From Crystallibacter degradans (GTDB lineage: Bacteria; Actinomycetota; Actinomycetes; Actinomycetales; Micrococcaceae): DNA of 49,970 bases. The first letter of the stretch is position 1, and each line of letters opens with the position of its first letter. The stretch spans positions 19,282-69,251 of the forward strand of contig NZ_JABBCH010000018.1 in assembly GCF_012952295.1 (NCBI RefSeq), written 5' to 3'. The translations under genes and the position numbers were made by a program. The notes beneath the pieces are model-generated. The model made no database searches. It had not been told where the DNA came from and saw nothing but the letters and a program-made list of their open reading frames with translations. Below, piece by piece: positions 7,296 through 16,274 of the stretch.

Positions 7296-8450
7296 ATGGA
7301 TGCACTTGACGTGGGACGGATCGTGGCTGGGCTGGTGTTGCTGGTGCTGGGTGGGGAATTCCTGGTGCGGGGGGCTTCAGCGCTGGCCCGTCGCGTGGGG
7401 ATTTCCTCGCTGGTGGTCGGGCTCACCGTGGTCTCGGCAGCCACATCAGCACCGGAGCTCGCCGTGACCATCGGCGCTGTCCTGCGCGACGAACCCGGGC
7501 TCGCTGTGGGCAACGTTGTCGGCAGCAACATCGTCAACGTCCTGCTCATCCTCGGACTTTCCGCACTGGTTGTTCCGCTTGCTGTGAAGCAGCGGTTGGT
7601 GCGCTTTGACCTGCCCCTGATGGTCGCCCTGTCAGTCGGGGTGCTCCTCGTGTCCCTGGACGGGAGGATCAGTGCCGTGGATGGGTTGGTTCTCTTCTGC
7701 GTCGTGGTGGTGCACACTGTGATGACCGTCGTTATCGGCCGCCGCGACGCGAAGATCCCCACGACGCCGGACCCGGCCGGGGGTTCGCCTACCGCCGATT
7801 CAGCTACCGCCGATTCGGCCGGAGAGAAAGAGGCGGCGCCTGCGGACTCTTTCGCCAAATCGCTCCTGCTCGTGCTGCTGGGGATCGCCTTACTGGTGGC
7901 CGGTGCCACACTGCTCGTGGAAGGCGCGGTGAGCATTGCCGCCACACTGGGCGTGAGCAGTCTCGTGGTCGGTCTGACTGTAGTGGCAGTCGGGACGTCG
8001 CTGCCCGAACTGGCGACATCCATCATTGCGGTGCGCCGCGGTGAACGAGACCTGGCCGTGGGTAACGTGGTCGGCAGCAACATATTCAACATTGGGGTGG
8101 TGCTCGGACTGCCCGCCCTGATCTCTCTTGAGGGCATTCCCGTATCCGCTGCTGCGGTGGCCTTCGATATACCGGTGATGCTGGCAGCCGCGGTGGCACT
8201 GCTGCCCGTCGCGTTCACCGGCTTCGCGATCGCGCGTTGGGAGGGCATCCTGTTCGTGGGGCTGTACCTGGCCTACACCGGATATGTCGTTCTGACCGCT
8301 ACCGCACACGATGCCCTGGAAGGGTTCACCGCAGCCATGGCCTGGTTCGTACTACCATTGATCGCAGCCACCCTCATCTCCTTCACAGCCTACGAAATCG
8401 GGCTCCACAAGGGCCGCCGGAACCCGGACCAGACCCGAACCTCGCCCTAG
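7296..8450 (+). CDS. Ca2+/cation antiporter (CaCA superfamily, YrbG-like)
   Basis: A 384-residue inner-membrane exchanger counted from ATG 7296; an upstream GTG at 7275 would add 7 residues. Two inverted alpha repeats are visible: GLTVVSAATSAPELAV with GNVVGSNIVN, and GLTVVAVGTSLPELATS with GNVVGSNIFNIG. These carry the acidic and asparagine residues that bind the cation. A hydrophilic loop of about 60 residues rich in A, D, S and P separates the halves. It probably extrudes Ca2+ in exchange for Na+ or H+. It is followed by nhaA on the same strand after 241 bases, so the pair may couple sodium and calcium balance. Confidence 0.9.
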   Translation: MDALDVGRIVAGLVLLVLGGEFLVRGASALARRVGISSLVVGLTVVSAATSAPELAVTIGAVLRDEPGLAVGNVVGSNIVNVLLILGLSALVVPLAVKQRLVRFDLPLMVALSVGVLLVSLDGRISAVDGLVLFCVVVVHTVMTVVIGRRDAKIPTTPDPAGGSPTADSATADSAGEKEAAPADSFAKSLLLVLLGIALLVAGATLLVEGAVSIAATLGVSSLVVGLTVVAVGTSLPELATSIIAVRRGERDLAVGNVVGSNIFNIGVVLGLPALISLEGIPVSAAAVAFDIPVMLAAAVALLPVAFTGFAIARWEGILFVGLYLAYTGYVVLTATAHDALEGFTAAMAWFVLPLIAATLISFTAYEIGLHKGRRNPDQTRTSP

Positions 8451-8691
8451 TCCGGGGTCTTCGGTTCGGGCCGGAATCGACGAGGCGGACACATTACCGG
8501 CACAGCGGCAGCGACCGTGTGGGGGCGCTCGCTCCCGGGCCCGCTCCGGTTGCTGGCCATTGCCAGCCGGAGGTGAACCGGACAAGGGGTGGCTGTCGAG
8601 GCGGTCCGTGCGTAGACTGTCGATCTGGTGAGCTAAGGAAATCTAGTCGGCATGAGCACATTCGACGAACCCGGAGACCAAGGAGCCGCCC

Positions 8692-10062
8692 ATGTCCAGC
8701 CACGACGACCCCACCACTGGCCCGGAGGATCACAGCCACGATAGCCTCCACCGTGGCAGCTACCGCGAGGTGCTCCGTGTCGGGGAGATCCTGCGTAAAG
8801 AGACCGTCGGGGGCATACTGCTGGTCGTTGCAGCACTGGCCGCCATCGTGTGGGCGAACTCTCCTGCCGCGGATAGTTACTTCGCCTTGCGTGACTACGA
8901 GATCGGTTACGAGCCCTGGAACCTGCGGCTCAGCCTCAGCAAATGGGCGGCCGACGGGTTGCTGGCCATCTTCTTCTTCCTCGTGGGTCTGGAGCTGAAG
9001 CGGGAGTTCGTGGCCGGTGACCTGCGCCAGTTCAGCAAGGCCGTGGTCCCGGTCGCCGCAGCCGTCGGTGGGGTTGCTGTTCCGGCGCTCGTCTACGTTG
9101 CATTCAACGCTGTGAACCCGGAGACGGTCAGCGGGTGGGCTATTCCCACAGCCACCGATATCGCTTTCGCCGTGGCGGTGCTGGCCATCATCGGCTCCCA
9201 CCTACCTCCCGCGTTGCGGTTGTTCCTGCTGACTCTTGCGGTGGTGGATGACCTGTTGGCTATAACAATCATCGCCGTCTTCTATACCGATGACGTAGCG
9301 CTCACGCCCTTGCTGCTCGCATTGGTCCCGCTGGCAGTCTTCGCCTTCTTCACGCATCGCTTCTCCCGGTTCTTCAGCCGGCACGCCTGGGCATTCTGGA
9401 TCATCCTGCTGCCCCTGGGACTGGTGGTCTGGGTGCTGGTTCACGAGGCCGGCGTCCATGCCACCGTTGCCGGCGTTTTGCTCGGTTTCGCAGTCCCGGT
9501 GATGCGCAGCAAGGCCAGCGGCGGACCTGAGGCCGGCCCGGGTTTGGCTGAGGAATTCGAACACCGCTTCCGCCCCATCTCTGCCGGGTTCGCAGTGCCA
9601 GTGTTCGCCTTCTTTTCTGCCGGTGTGGCAGTGGGTGGCTGGGAAGGACTCACCACAGCCCTGACCGCCCCCGTCGCTGTGGGTATCATCGCCGGGCTCA
9701 TCATGGGCAAACCGATCGGGATCGTCGGTGCCACCTGGCTCACCACCAAGATCACCCGCCGGCGCCTGGACCCGTCCTTCCAATGGATCGACCTGGTGGG
9801 CGTGTCCTTGCTGGCAGGGATTGGCTTCACCGTCTCCCTGCTCATCGCCGAGCTGAGTTTCGCTGCAGGCAGTGTCGACACCGACTACGCCAAGGTCGCG
9901 GTCCTCACCGGCTCTGTGGCAGCGGCTCTGCTGGCCGGAGCGTTGCTGCAGGCCCGCAACCGCCACTACCGGGCTATCGAGAATCTCGAGTCCATCGACA
10001 CCGACCACGACGGCGTCCCCGACATCTACCAGAACGATGAAGCCAGGGACGGGCGCCCGTAG
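8692..10062 (+). CDS. nhaA: NhaA-family Na+/H+ antiporter with a C-terminal acidic repeat-like tail
   Basis: A 456-residue membrane protein with AAGGAG ahead of ATG 8692. Motifs of NhaA are clear: GGIL near the start of TM1, [26 protein letters not shown] and the ion-binding VVDDLLAI with adjacent aspartates. It exchanges Na+ or Li+ for H+ and supports salt and alkaline tolerance. Unusually the C-terminus continues past the last helix and ends with [11 protein letters not shown] (from residue 436), a pattern like the calcium-binding DxDxDG loop of thrombospondin type-3 repeats. That tail may be a regulatory Ca2+ site, which is inference. The next genes are convergent. Confidence 0.93.
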   Translation: MSSHDDPTTGPEDHSHDSLHRGSYREVLRVGEILRKETVGGILLVVAALAAIVWANSPAADSYFALRDYEIGYEPWNLRLSLSKWAADGLLAIFFFLVGLELKREFVAGDLRQFSKAVVPVAAAVGGVAVPALVYVAFNAVNPETVSGWAIPTATDIAFAVAVLAIIGSHLPPALRLFLLTLAVVDDLLAITIIAVFYTDDVALTPLLLALVPLAVFAFFTHRFSRFFSRHAWAFWIILLPLGLVVWVLVHEAGVHATVAGVLLGFAVPVMRSKASGGPEAGPGLAEEFEHRFRPISAGFAVPVFAFFSAGVAVGGWEGLTTALTAPVAVGIIAGLIMGKPIGIVGATWLTTKITRRRLDPSFQWIDLVGVSLLAGIGFTVSLLIAELSFAAGSVDTDYAKVAVLTGSVAAALLAGALLQARNRHYRAIENLESIDTDHDGVPDIYQNDEARDGRP

Positions 10063-10279
10063 GAGCGGCACTCAACACCTGATCCTCGACCGGAACGATC
10101 CCTGCACTCTCGGTTCCGGACCGCCCCCAGGGTTTTCGCGATTCCCGGATTCGATAGGTCTCAGGCCGTAGAGTGCCGCGATTAAGTGTGGCTGATCGCT
10201 GGCCTCAGGGGGCTCAAGCCCGCCCTTCTCGCAGTTTTCGACCGTTCCCGGAGTTGTTGCTCCTCCGGCGCTCCGCCCG

Positions 10280-11314
10280 TCATTGACCGGTGTGCTTCTC
10301 CTGGGTGAGTTCTCGGGGAAGGACCCGGCACAGGACGTCGGAGAGGGTAACCACCCCGACGAAACGCCCGTGGTGCATGACGGCGGCGAGTTGCTCCCCG
10401 GCTGCCCGGATCTGGGCAAGGGCCTCGTAGACCGGTGTTCCGGCGTCGAGCGTGAACGCGGGGCGGGTCAGCTCACTAACCGGCCTTTCCAGCGATTCGA
10501 GCAGTGTGTCGCGGACGTGAACGACTCCGGGGATGCCCCCGTCCAGGTCCTCCACGAGGATGCGTAGGTGGCCCGAGCGGGCGGCGGCTTCCTGCACATG
10601 GGAGGCCGTGGCTGTGGCCGGCACCATGGTCGGCGCGCCGCCCGGTGCGATCAGCGCTTGGATAGTGAGCTTCTCGAGCTCAAGGACACCGGAGAGCTGG
10701 GTGCGGAAGGAGGCGTCGAGGGCACCGACGGACGCGGAGTGCTCAACGAGGTGTCGGATCGTGTCGACGTCCTGGCCGCCGACGACCGCACGGTCCAACG
10801 GAGTTACTCCGCTGGCTGCGACCAGCCGGTTGGCGATCTCGTTGACCCAGCTCAGCAACGGTCGCACCAACCAGATGAAGCCGCGCGCGGGCACACCGAT
10901 GAGCTTGGCCGAGGTTTCCGGGTGCGCGATCGCCCAGGACTTGGGCGCCATCTCGCCCACGACTAGATGCAGGAATGTCACGAACAGCAGCGAGAGGGCG
11001 AAAGCGGCGCCGCCGGCAAACTGCTCCGGAGTCCCCCAGGACGCGAGCACGGGGCCCAGCCATGCGTCGATGGCCGGTTTGGTAACCGCGCCGAGGGCGA
11101 AAGTGGCTGCGGTGATACCCAGTTGCGCACCGGCGAGCATGATCGTCAGCTCGTTGATGCCGCGCAGCGCCGCACGGGCGGACCGGTTCGTCGCAGCTTC
11201 GGCCTCGAGCCGGTGGCGGCGGGCACCGAGCAGTGAGAACTCGATAATGACAAAGAACGCGCTCAGTACGATGAGCAGCACGGTCACGGCGGTCACGATC
11301 AGCGGATCACTCAT
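10280..11314 (-). CDS. CNNM/CorC-like membrane protein with CBS domains, shorter paralogue
   Basis: A 344-residue protein with an N-terminal DUF21/CNNM transmembrane domain (about four segments, starting LIVTAVTVLLIVLSAFFV and including LHLVVGEMAPKSWAI). A cytosolic CBS pair occupies about residues 200-330 (ALIAPGGAPTMVP to GRFVGVVTLSDVL). The C-terminal CorC/HlyC-associated domain is absent. Such proteins are implicated in Mg2+/Co2+ efflux or transport regulation; 'hemolysin' names are historical. It overlaps the preceding paralogue by 4 bases (ATGA), so the two are co-translated and may form a heteromer. Confidence 0.88.
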   Translation of the reverse strand: MSDPLIVTAVTVLLIVLSAFFVIIEFSLLGARRHRLEAEAATNRSARAALRGINELTIMLAGAQLGITAATFALGAVTKPAIDAWLGPVLASWGTPEQFAGGAAFALSLLFVTFLHLVVGEMAPKSWAIAHPETSAKLIGVPARGFIWLVRPLLSWVNEIANRLVAASGVTPLDRAVVGGQDVDTIRHLVEHSASVGALDASFRTQLSGVLELEKLTIQALIAPGGAPTMVPATATASHVQEAAARSGHLRILVEDLDGGIPGVVHVRDTLLESLERPVSELTRPAFTLDAGTPVYEALAQIRAAGEQLAAVMHHGRFVGVVTLSDVLCRVLPRELTQEKHTGQ

Positions 11315-12729
11315 CGATCCTCCTCGGTCTCGGCCTCGGTGCCGATCGCGGTCTCATCCGTGCAGCCTGCGCCGTCAGCGGCGGTCCGGACAAGCCGCAC
11401 GAGCAGTTCGCTGGGGACGTGCCGGGAAAGTTCCAGCACTTCAACCTCGAGCACACGGTGGACAGGTCGATCCAACACCAGATCACGAGGGTCGTCGGGC
11501 AGCTCGACCCGCAGCACCTCGCCGGTGACCGGCAGTTCACCGCGGTGGGCAATGAGCAGACCCGAGATGGTCTCGTAGTCACCGGCCGGCAACTCGTAGC
11601 CGACGGCGCGTTCGACTTCGTCGACGTGGATATCACCGCTCATCCGCCAGGTGTTCTCCTGCTCGGGCGTGATGACAGCGGGCGGGTCGTCGTCATGCTC
11701 GTCAGTGAGTTCCCCGACCAGTTCCTCGGACAGGTCCTCGACCGTCAGGACACCCGCGAAGCCACCGTATTCGTCGATGATGCAGGCAAGCTCGTTGCGC
11801 GACCGCGTGAGCTTGGCCAGCGCGTCAGGCAGCGACATGAGCGTTGGCAGTACGAGCGGGGGCACCATGATGGAAGACACCGGGGCCTCCTCGGGCGCGC
11901 GGCTGCGGAGTAGGTCCGTGAGCTGGACGACTCCGAGCGGCTCCTCCGTCTCGGAGATCACCGGGTAGCGGGTGTGCTCCTGCGCCATGAGAGCGCGCAG
12001 CTGGCCCATGGTCGTGTCCGGTGTAACGGTGCCGACCTGTGAGCGCGGGATCATGGCGTGTTCGACGGTCCGGTCGGGGAAGTCGAGGATGCGGTCAATG
12101 AGCACCGACAGCTCCTCGGGCAGGTCACCGCTCTCCCGGGAGTCAGCGACAATGCGTTCAAGATCTTCGGCTGTCACGCTCGTGTCAACGTCGTGCACCG
12201 GTTCGACACGCACGGCACGCAAGAGAGCGTTAGCCGCGTGGTCGAACACCGTGATCAGCCACCCGAACAGCGCGAGATAAATCGTCGTCGACCGGGCAAG
12301 AGCGCGGGCGAGAGGTTCGGCGTTGGCGATCGCCAGGTTCTTCGGGTACAGCTCACCGAAAATCATCTGCACAACAGCGGCCACGACGAGCGCGCTCACC
12401 GTGCCCACCGATATGCTCAGCGCCGCCGGCACCCCGGCACCACCCAGCAGTACACCCAGGGACTCGCCCACCAGCGGCTCGGCGACATAGCCGATGAGCA
12501 GTCCGGTGACAGTGATGCCCAACTGTGCGCCGGAGAGCATGAACGAGGTGCGGCGCGTGACTTTCAGCGCGCGTTGCGCAGCCTTGTCGCCGGCCGCGGC
12601 GCGCGCTCCGAGGCTGGCGCGGTCCACCGACATGTAGGCGAACTCCTGCGCCACGAAATAACCGTTGGCCGCGATGATTGCAAGAATCACGATAATCCCG
12701 AGAAGGAGCGTCAATACCGCTTCGATCAT
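11311..12729 (-). CDS. CNNM/CorC-like membrane protein with CBS pair and CorC-associated domain
   Basis: A 472-residue protein with the full family layout: a DUF21/CNNM membrane domain to about residue 190 (ANGYFVAQEFAYMSVDR, MIFGELYPKNLAIA), a CBS pair at about 205-330 (MIPRSQVGTVTPD to DEYGGFAGVLTVEDL), and a CorC_HlyC domain at about 345-435 (WRMSGDIHVDEVERAVG). It starts at ATG 12729 and is the first gene of a two-gene operon with the shorter paralogue. The likely role is divalent cation (Mg2+/Co2+) export or its regulation. No metal riboswitch could be recognised in its leader. Confidence 0.9.
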   Translation of the reverse strand: MIEAVLTLLLGIIVILAIIAANGYFVAQEFAYMSVDRASLGARAAAGDKAAQRALKVTRRTSFMLSGAQLGITVTGLLIGYVAEPLVGESLGVLLGGAGVPAALSISVGTVSALVVAAVVQMIFGELYPKNLAIANAEPLARALARSTTIYLALFGWLITVFDHAANALLRAVRVEPVHDVDTSVTAEDLERIVADSRESGDLPEELSVLIDRILDFPDRTVEHAMIPRSQVGTVTPDTTMGQLRALMAQEHTRYPVISETEEPLGVVQLTDLLRSRAPEEAPVSSIMVPPLVLPTLMSLPDALAKLTRSRNELACIIDEYGGFAGVLTVEDLSEELVGELTDEHDDDPPAVITPEQENTWRMSGDIHVDEVERAVGYELPAGDYETISGLLIAHRGELPVTGEVLRVELPDDPRDLVLDRPVHRVLEVEVLELSRHVPSELLVRLVRTAADGAGCTDETAIGTEAETEEDR

Positions 12730-13194
12730 CGGGTATTTTCCCCTACCCCAGGGAGGCCTGACCGGCGCCTGCGGCCGTTCTCAGATATCGCGGAAGTGGA
12801 ACAACTATCGCCGGGGTCGTCGGACGACCCGTCTCTGGCGGCTGATCGACCCATGCTACTGCTCTACACTCTCCAAAAATTGACGGGTACGCTCCATGCT
12901 AAACCATTCCTACCGAGGTGATCCCGGCAGGAACGAGAGCGCGGTCCCGGCGAGACAGCTGCGGGAGCGGCCGCAACCGAATCCTGATGCGCCATGCACC
13001 AACCCGTGGGTCGTTCCTCGACGGCGCAACGACCACCGGTGTGCAGACGCTGTTCTATGTTACGAAGGGAAGCCCGACAAGGTGCCCCGTACGGCGTGCG
13101 TGGAAGGGCTACTGCCCCTGAGCCGAAATAGGACGGCTATCTTCACTGCACAACGCGTGGGAAGGACTGGAGAATGCCGATAACGGCCCAATAC

Positions 13195-13225
13195 GTCATC
13201 CTGCCAAGGGGAACGGCAGGATGAC
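13195..13225. terminator. 11-bp hairpin GTCATCCTGCC / GGCAGGATGAC
   Basis: Perfect 11-bp stem with a 9-base loop. Together with the next hairpin it probably insulates the terC transcript from the CNNM promoter region. There is no clear T-run. Confidence 0.5.
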
Positions 13226-13266
13226 AGCGACGTACGTGCCGCACATACTCACAGGCATACGTTAGG

Positions 13267-13311
13267 CCCCCGGTCACGAGCTCTATTCAGGCGTTGTCTC
13301 GTGACCGGGGG
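13267..13311. terminator. 14-bp hairpin downstream of terC
   Basis: CCCCCGGTCACGAG (13267-13280) pairs perfectly with CTCGTGACCGGGGG (13298-13311) across a 17-base loop. It sits 60 bases past the terC stop on the minus strand, a normal place for an intrinsic terminator in high-GC actinobacteria, where T-tracts are often missing. Confidence 0.65.
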
Positions 13312-13370
13312 ACGCGGGTAGCGATCCTAACCCACGGTGGGCCACCCCTTTCACAGCTGCCGACGGGGTG

Positions 13371-14453
13371 CTATTTGGACATGTCTGCCGTGGACATTGT
13401 CTTCTCGCCGATTTCGGATTCCTCGTCCCGGCCCTCTGGGTCCGCGGTGATCACCGGTTCGCCCTGGACCAGTGAGCGGTCGTCCTTGTTCTCGTCGCCG
13501 CGGGTTTTGAGCAGACTCGCGGCGGTCGCTACGACGATGGTGGCGGCGATAAAGAGCAACGAGAACCAGATGGGGATCTCGGGCACCCAGAGCAGCGGTT
13601 CCCCGCCGTTGATGAAGGGGAGCTCGTTGACGTGCAGGGCGTGGAAGACGAGTTTGACGCCGATGAAGCCGAGGATGACGGCCAATCCCTGGGCGAGGTA
13701 GACCAGACGCTCGAGCAGTCCTCCGATGAGGAAGAACAACTGGCGCAGACCCATCAGCGCGAACGCGTTGGCGGTGAAAACGATGTAGGCCTCGTTGGTC
13801 AGGCCATAAATTGCCGGGATCGAATCGACGGCGAAGATGAGGTCCACGAAACCGATCGCGATGATTGTGAGCAGCATCGGCGTGACGAAGCGCTTCCCGC
13901 CCTTCACCACGGTGAGCTTGTCCTGGTGATACTCGTTGGTGACGGGCAGGACCCGGCGCACGAGTGTCATGAACTTGCCCTCGGCCGGGTTGGACTCGTG
14001 GCTGCCGAAGGCCTGCTTGTAGGCGAGGATGAGAAGCAGGGCGCCGAAGAGGTAGAAAACCCAGGAGAAGTTCTCGATCAGGGCCGCCCCGATCGCGATA
14101 AACCCGCCGCGCAAGACCAGGGCGATGATGATGCCGATCATCAGCACCTTCTGCTGGTACTTCTTAGGAACCGCGAATCCGGCCATCACGATGAGGAAGA
14201 CGAACAGATTATCGATCGACAGCGCCTTCTCGGTGAGGTACCCGGCGAAGTACTCCCCGCCGAACGTCCATCCCGACACCGTGCCGATTCCCACACCGAA
14301 CAGCAGTGCCAGCCCGATATAGAACGCCGACCAGCGCGCCGATTCCGCGATGGAGGGCTCGTGGGGTTTACGCACGTGGGCGAAGAACTCGTAGACGAAG
14401 AACAGGATCGTCACAGCAATGGTGATGAGCCAGATCATAGGTGTGACCTGCAT
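13371..14453 (-). CDS. TerC-family membrane protein, probable Mn2+ exporter (Alx/MeeY-like)
   Basis: A 360-residue protein with about nine hydrophobic segments. The TerC signature aspartates appear in SIDNLFVFLIV and in DLIFAVDSIPAIYG. I start at ATG 14453 (MQVTPMIWL), preceded by TTGGGAGCC. The longer frame to 14519 lies in the riboswitch and does not look like protein. Members behind yybP-ykoY riboswitches have been shown to export Mn2+, and that element lies immediately upstream here. The C-terminal 50 residues are polar and acidic. Confidence in family is high; the metal is inferred from the riboswitch. Confidence 0.9.
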   Translation of the reverse strand: MQVTPMIWLITIAVTILFFVYEFFAHVRKPHEPSIAESARWSAFYIGLALLFGVGIGTVSGWTFGGEYFAGYLTEKALSIDNLFVFLIVMAGFAVPKKYQQKVLMIGIIIALVLRGGFIAIGAALIENFSWVFYLFGALLLILAYKQAFGSHESNPAEGKFMTLVRRVLPVTNEYHQDKLTVVKGGKRFVTPMLLTIIAIGFVDLIFAVDSIPAIYGLTNEAYIVFTANAFALMGLRQLFFLIGGLLERLVYLAQGLAVILGFIGVKLVFHALHVNELPFINGGEPLLWVPEIPIWFSLLFIAATIVVATAASLLKTRGDENKDDRSLVQGEPVITADPEGRDEESEIGEKTMSTADMSK

Positions 14454-14493
14454 AAGGGTGGCTCCCAAGGGGGTAGGCGTTGAACGGATACGC

Positions 14494-14592
14494 CAAGGTC
14501 TCCTCCGCCCGGACGACACCGGAACCGACGACCCGAGATGCTTCAGTGCATCCGTAATGACGGGCCGATCACAGACGGGAGTACTCCCCTTG
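14494..14592 (-). promoter_or_regulatory. yybP-ykoY (Mn2+-sensing) riboswitch upstream of terC
   Basis: Read on the minus strand, CAAGGGGAGTA (14592-14582) and GGAGACCTTG (14503-14494) supply the two invariant segments of the yybP-ykoY aptamer, and CAAGG/CCTTG forms the closing P1 helix. Between them are CGTCATTACGG and two GC-rich hairpin arms, as in the four-way-junction fold. The 3' end lies about 40 bases before the terC ATG, leaving room for a translational switch; no obvious terminator hairpin is seen. The class is known to bind Mn2+ and turn expression on. Confidence 0.85.
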
Positions 14593-14812
14593 ATGAGTAA
14601 ATTCTAACCTATGCAAAACCGTCATCCTAACCGACACGATCATGCCAGGGAGCATGCCGCATCGTATGACCGTGCGATGTTATTACTACCGTCGAACCCC
14701 ACGGACGGCGGAGATTAGATCAGATATTTGGGTCTTTTTGATGAGGTTGGACTGGCCTACCGTAGGTATTGGAGCCACCCGGCCCGGGCGACCGAAGCAC
14801 GGAGGATCCCTG

Positions 14813-15099
14813 ATGACAACGCATGTAGCAGAGTGCAGCGTAACCAACTGTTCGTTCAACGACCACTCTGCCTGCAATGCCGCCGCAATTACCGTCGGTG
14901 GCACACAAGACCATGCCTCCTGCTCCACCTTTATCGGCACCGGCACACACGGTGGCCTGCCCAAGGTCCTGGCCGGTGTCGGGGCATGCCAGCGAGCCGA
15001 ATGCGCGTCCACAACGGTCATTTGATGTGCACGGCGGCCGAAGTCCACGTCGGACCTGGTCCGGACAACGCCGACTGCCTCACTTACGCGCAAAATTAG
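14813..15099 (+). pseudogene. DUF1540 (cysteine-rich metal-binding) gene, frameshifted
   Basis: From ATG 14813, with GGAGG at 14801, the first frame encodes 70 residues with a DUF1540 unit (ECSVTNCSFND...CNAAAITVGG). It reaches CQRAEC and then runs off in STTVI to TGA 15023-15025. A second DUF1540 half (NGHLMCTAAEVHVGPG to DCLTYAQN, TAG 15097-15099) follows in another frame. Shifting one base around 15009-15013 joins them into the usual two-repeat protein of about 94 residues. Either the gene is recently broken or there is a sequencing error. DUF1540 proteins are small and of unknown role, and the cysteines suggest metal binding. Confidence 0.75.
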
Positions 15100-15474
15100 G
15101 CCAGAAGCTGCACGGCGAAAGAAAACTTCAGTTGGAGGATCCTGCTGCTCGCTGGCTGCCAAACATTCGGTGATACCGAAGGGACTCCGCCGTCTGACAG
15201 TGGGCTGCTGGAGTGGCGCCCCGCCCCCCCCTTGACGCATGTCTGGTGCACTGGGTCGGCTAACCACCCCTGTTCCAAGTACTGTCCGCGTGACAGCTTC
15301 ACTCGGCACAGGAATAACATGATGCGTTCTGGCGTGCGCCTGTTGGCTGCGGATAAGTGCCTGTGACTATTAACTTCGAATGGCGGCTTTTCATGACTTA
15401 GTTCAGCGGTCCCAGTCGTGATCGAATTTCTACTACGCTGTGTAGAAGAAATCACCAACAGCGTAAGGAGCGGC
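15100..15474. other. Gene-free stretch with a TTCTAC / GTAGAA inverted repeat
   Basis: No supported gene. At 15428-15447 six-base arms TTCTAC and GTAGAA are separated by 8 bases, about 25 bases before the next start codon. This is a plausible operator for the membrane-protein gene at 15475, loosely like BlaI-type sites, but the regulator is unknown. Confidence 0.35.
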
Positions 15475-15843
15475 ATGGCTCGCATCACCATCGGACTCGG
15501 CGTCGTTCTCATCGCCCTCGGCGTCACCGCTTACATCATCGCCGCCTTCGCCAGCTGGACGGCGCTGATCCCGGCCGTCCTGGGAGGTGTCATACTGATC
15601 TCCGGCCTCATCGGCCTGAAGAATCAGAAGATCGGCATCCACATCGCCCTAGTTGTGGCAGTGCTCGGCGTCCTCGGCACCACGATGAACGTCCTGCAGC
15701 TCGGCGCTCTCTTCGCCGGGGAGGCTGACCGTCCTGCCGCGGTGATCACCAGCACGATCACTTTCGTCCTGCTCATCATCTATGTGGTGCTCGGCATCCG
15801 CTCATTCATCGCCGCCCGCCGCCGGAAATCAGCAGCGGCTTGA
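15475..15843 (+). CDS. Small four-helix membrane protein of unknown function
   Basis: A 122-residue protein from ATG 15475 with AAGGAG at 15465. It is almost entirely hydrophobic, with four predicted transmembrane segments (ITIGLGVVLIALGV, ALIPAVLGGVILI, IALVVAVLGVLG, ITFVLLIIYVVLG), and ends in a basic tail RRRKSAAA that should lie in the cytoplasm. No catalytic motif is seen. It stands alone, behind a possible operator at 15428-15447, and is not clearly tied to either neighbouring operon. Confidence 0.72.
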   Translation: MARITIGLGVVLIALGVTAYIIAAFASWTALIPAVLGGVILISGLIGLKNQKIGIHIALVVAVLGVLGTTMNVLQLGALFAGEADRPAAVITSTITFVLLIIYVVLGIRSFIAARRRKSAAA

Positions 15844-16274
15844 CCTCCGGTTCCGCCGCAGGCGGGATCAGATCACGGGCTCTTCGCAGAGGAAAAACGC
15901 TTCACGTATCAGGGTCAAGAATCGGCTTGCGGGGCAACGATCTGATACCCCTGCAACGTTCAGTCAGCTATCCCCAGTAGACGACAACGGCAACCGGGAC
16001 TGCCCCCGGTCTTGTTGGACTCCACAGTGGGTTGACCGGTTGCTACCCACCATGATTTTCGGCATCAGGGGGTGGAGTTGTTGCGGGCACCGACCACACC
16101 TCCAACGAGTGCGCAGCAAACTGAACTGCGCGGCGTTGGCCCTCAAGCCGAGTTTGGCCGTACCGGCCAGATAATTGCGTGCCATCAGGTGCTCCGGGAG
16201 TTGTCAGGGTGTGGGCACGGCAATGGGCCCGCGCATAAGCAGCGGGCCCATTGCCTGTCGGTGGAGTCGGGCTG
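15844..16274. other. Gene-free 431-base stretch
   Basis: No convincing gene on either strand. The only clear structure is the hairpin at 16219-16255. The rest looks like intergenic debris; weak minus-strand frames were examined and not accepted. Confidence 0.5.
16219..16255 (-). terminator. 14-bp hairpin after the MBL-rhodanese gene
   Basis: GGCAATGGGCCCGC (16219-16232) and GCGGGCCCATTGCC (16242-16255) form a perfect stem with a 9-base loop. It lies 19 bases beyond the stop of the minus-strand gene at 16275 and is its probable terminator. Confidence 0.75.

Larger units (their letters stand above)
12730..13370. other. 641-base gene-free stretch between CNNM and TerC operons
   Basis: No frame here has credible protein character. 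It would hold the CNNM operon promoter at one end and the terC transcript terminators at the other. Two strong hairpins lie at 13195-13225 and 13267-13311. The middle (12900-13190) looks like degenerate intergenic DNA; no tRNA or known riboswitch consensus was found. Confidence 0.5.

Noticed and set aside
12730-13190. Mg2+ or Mn2+ riboswitch upstream of the CNNM operon
   Set aside because: A CAGGGGCAGTAGCCC word on the minus strand resembles part of yybP-ykoY, but the paired GAGACC segment is missing and spacing is wrong. No M-box segments were found.
15964-16185. Minus-strand frame of 73 residues as a gene or IS remnant
   Set aside because: It has Arg/Ser/Gly-rich random-looking sequence, no RBS and crosses likely intergenic DNA. 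I could not tie it to a family.
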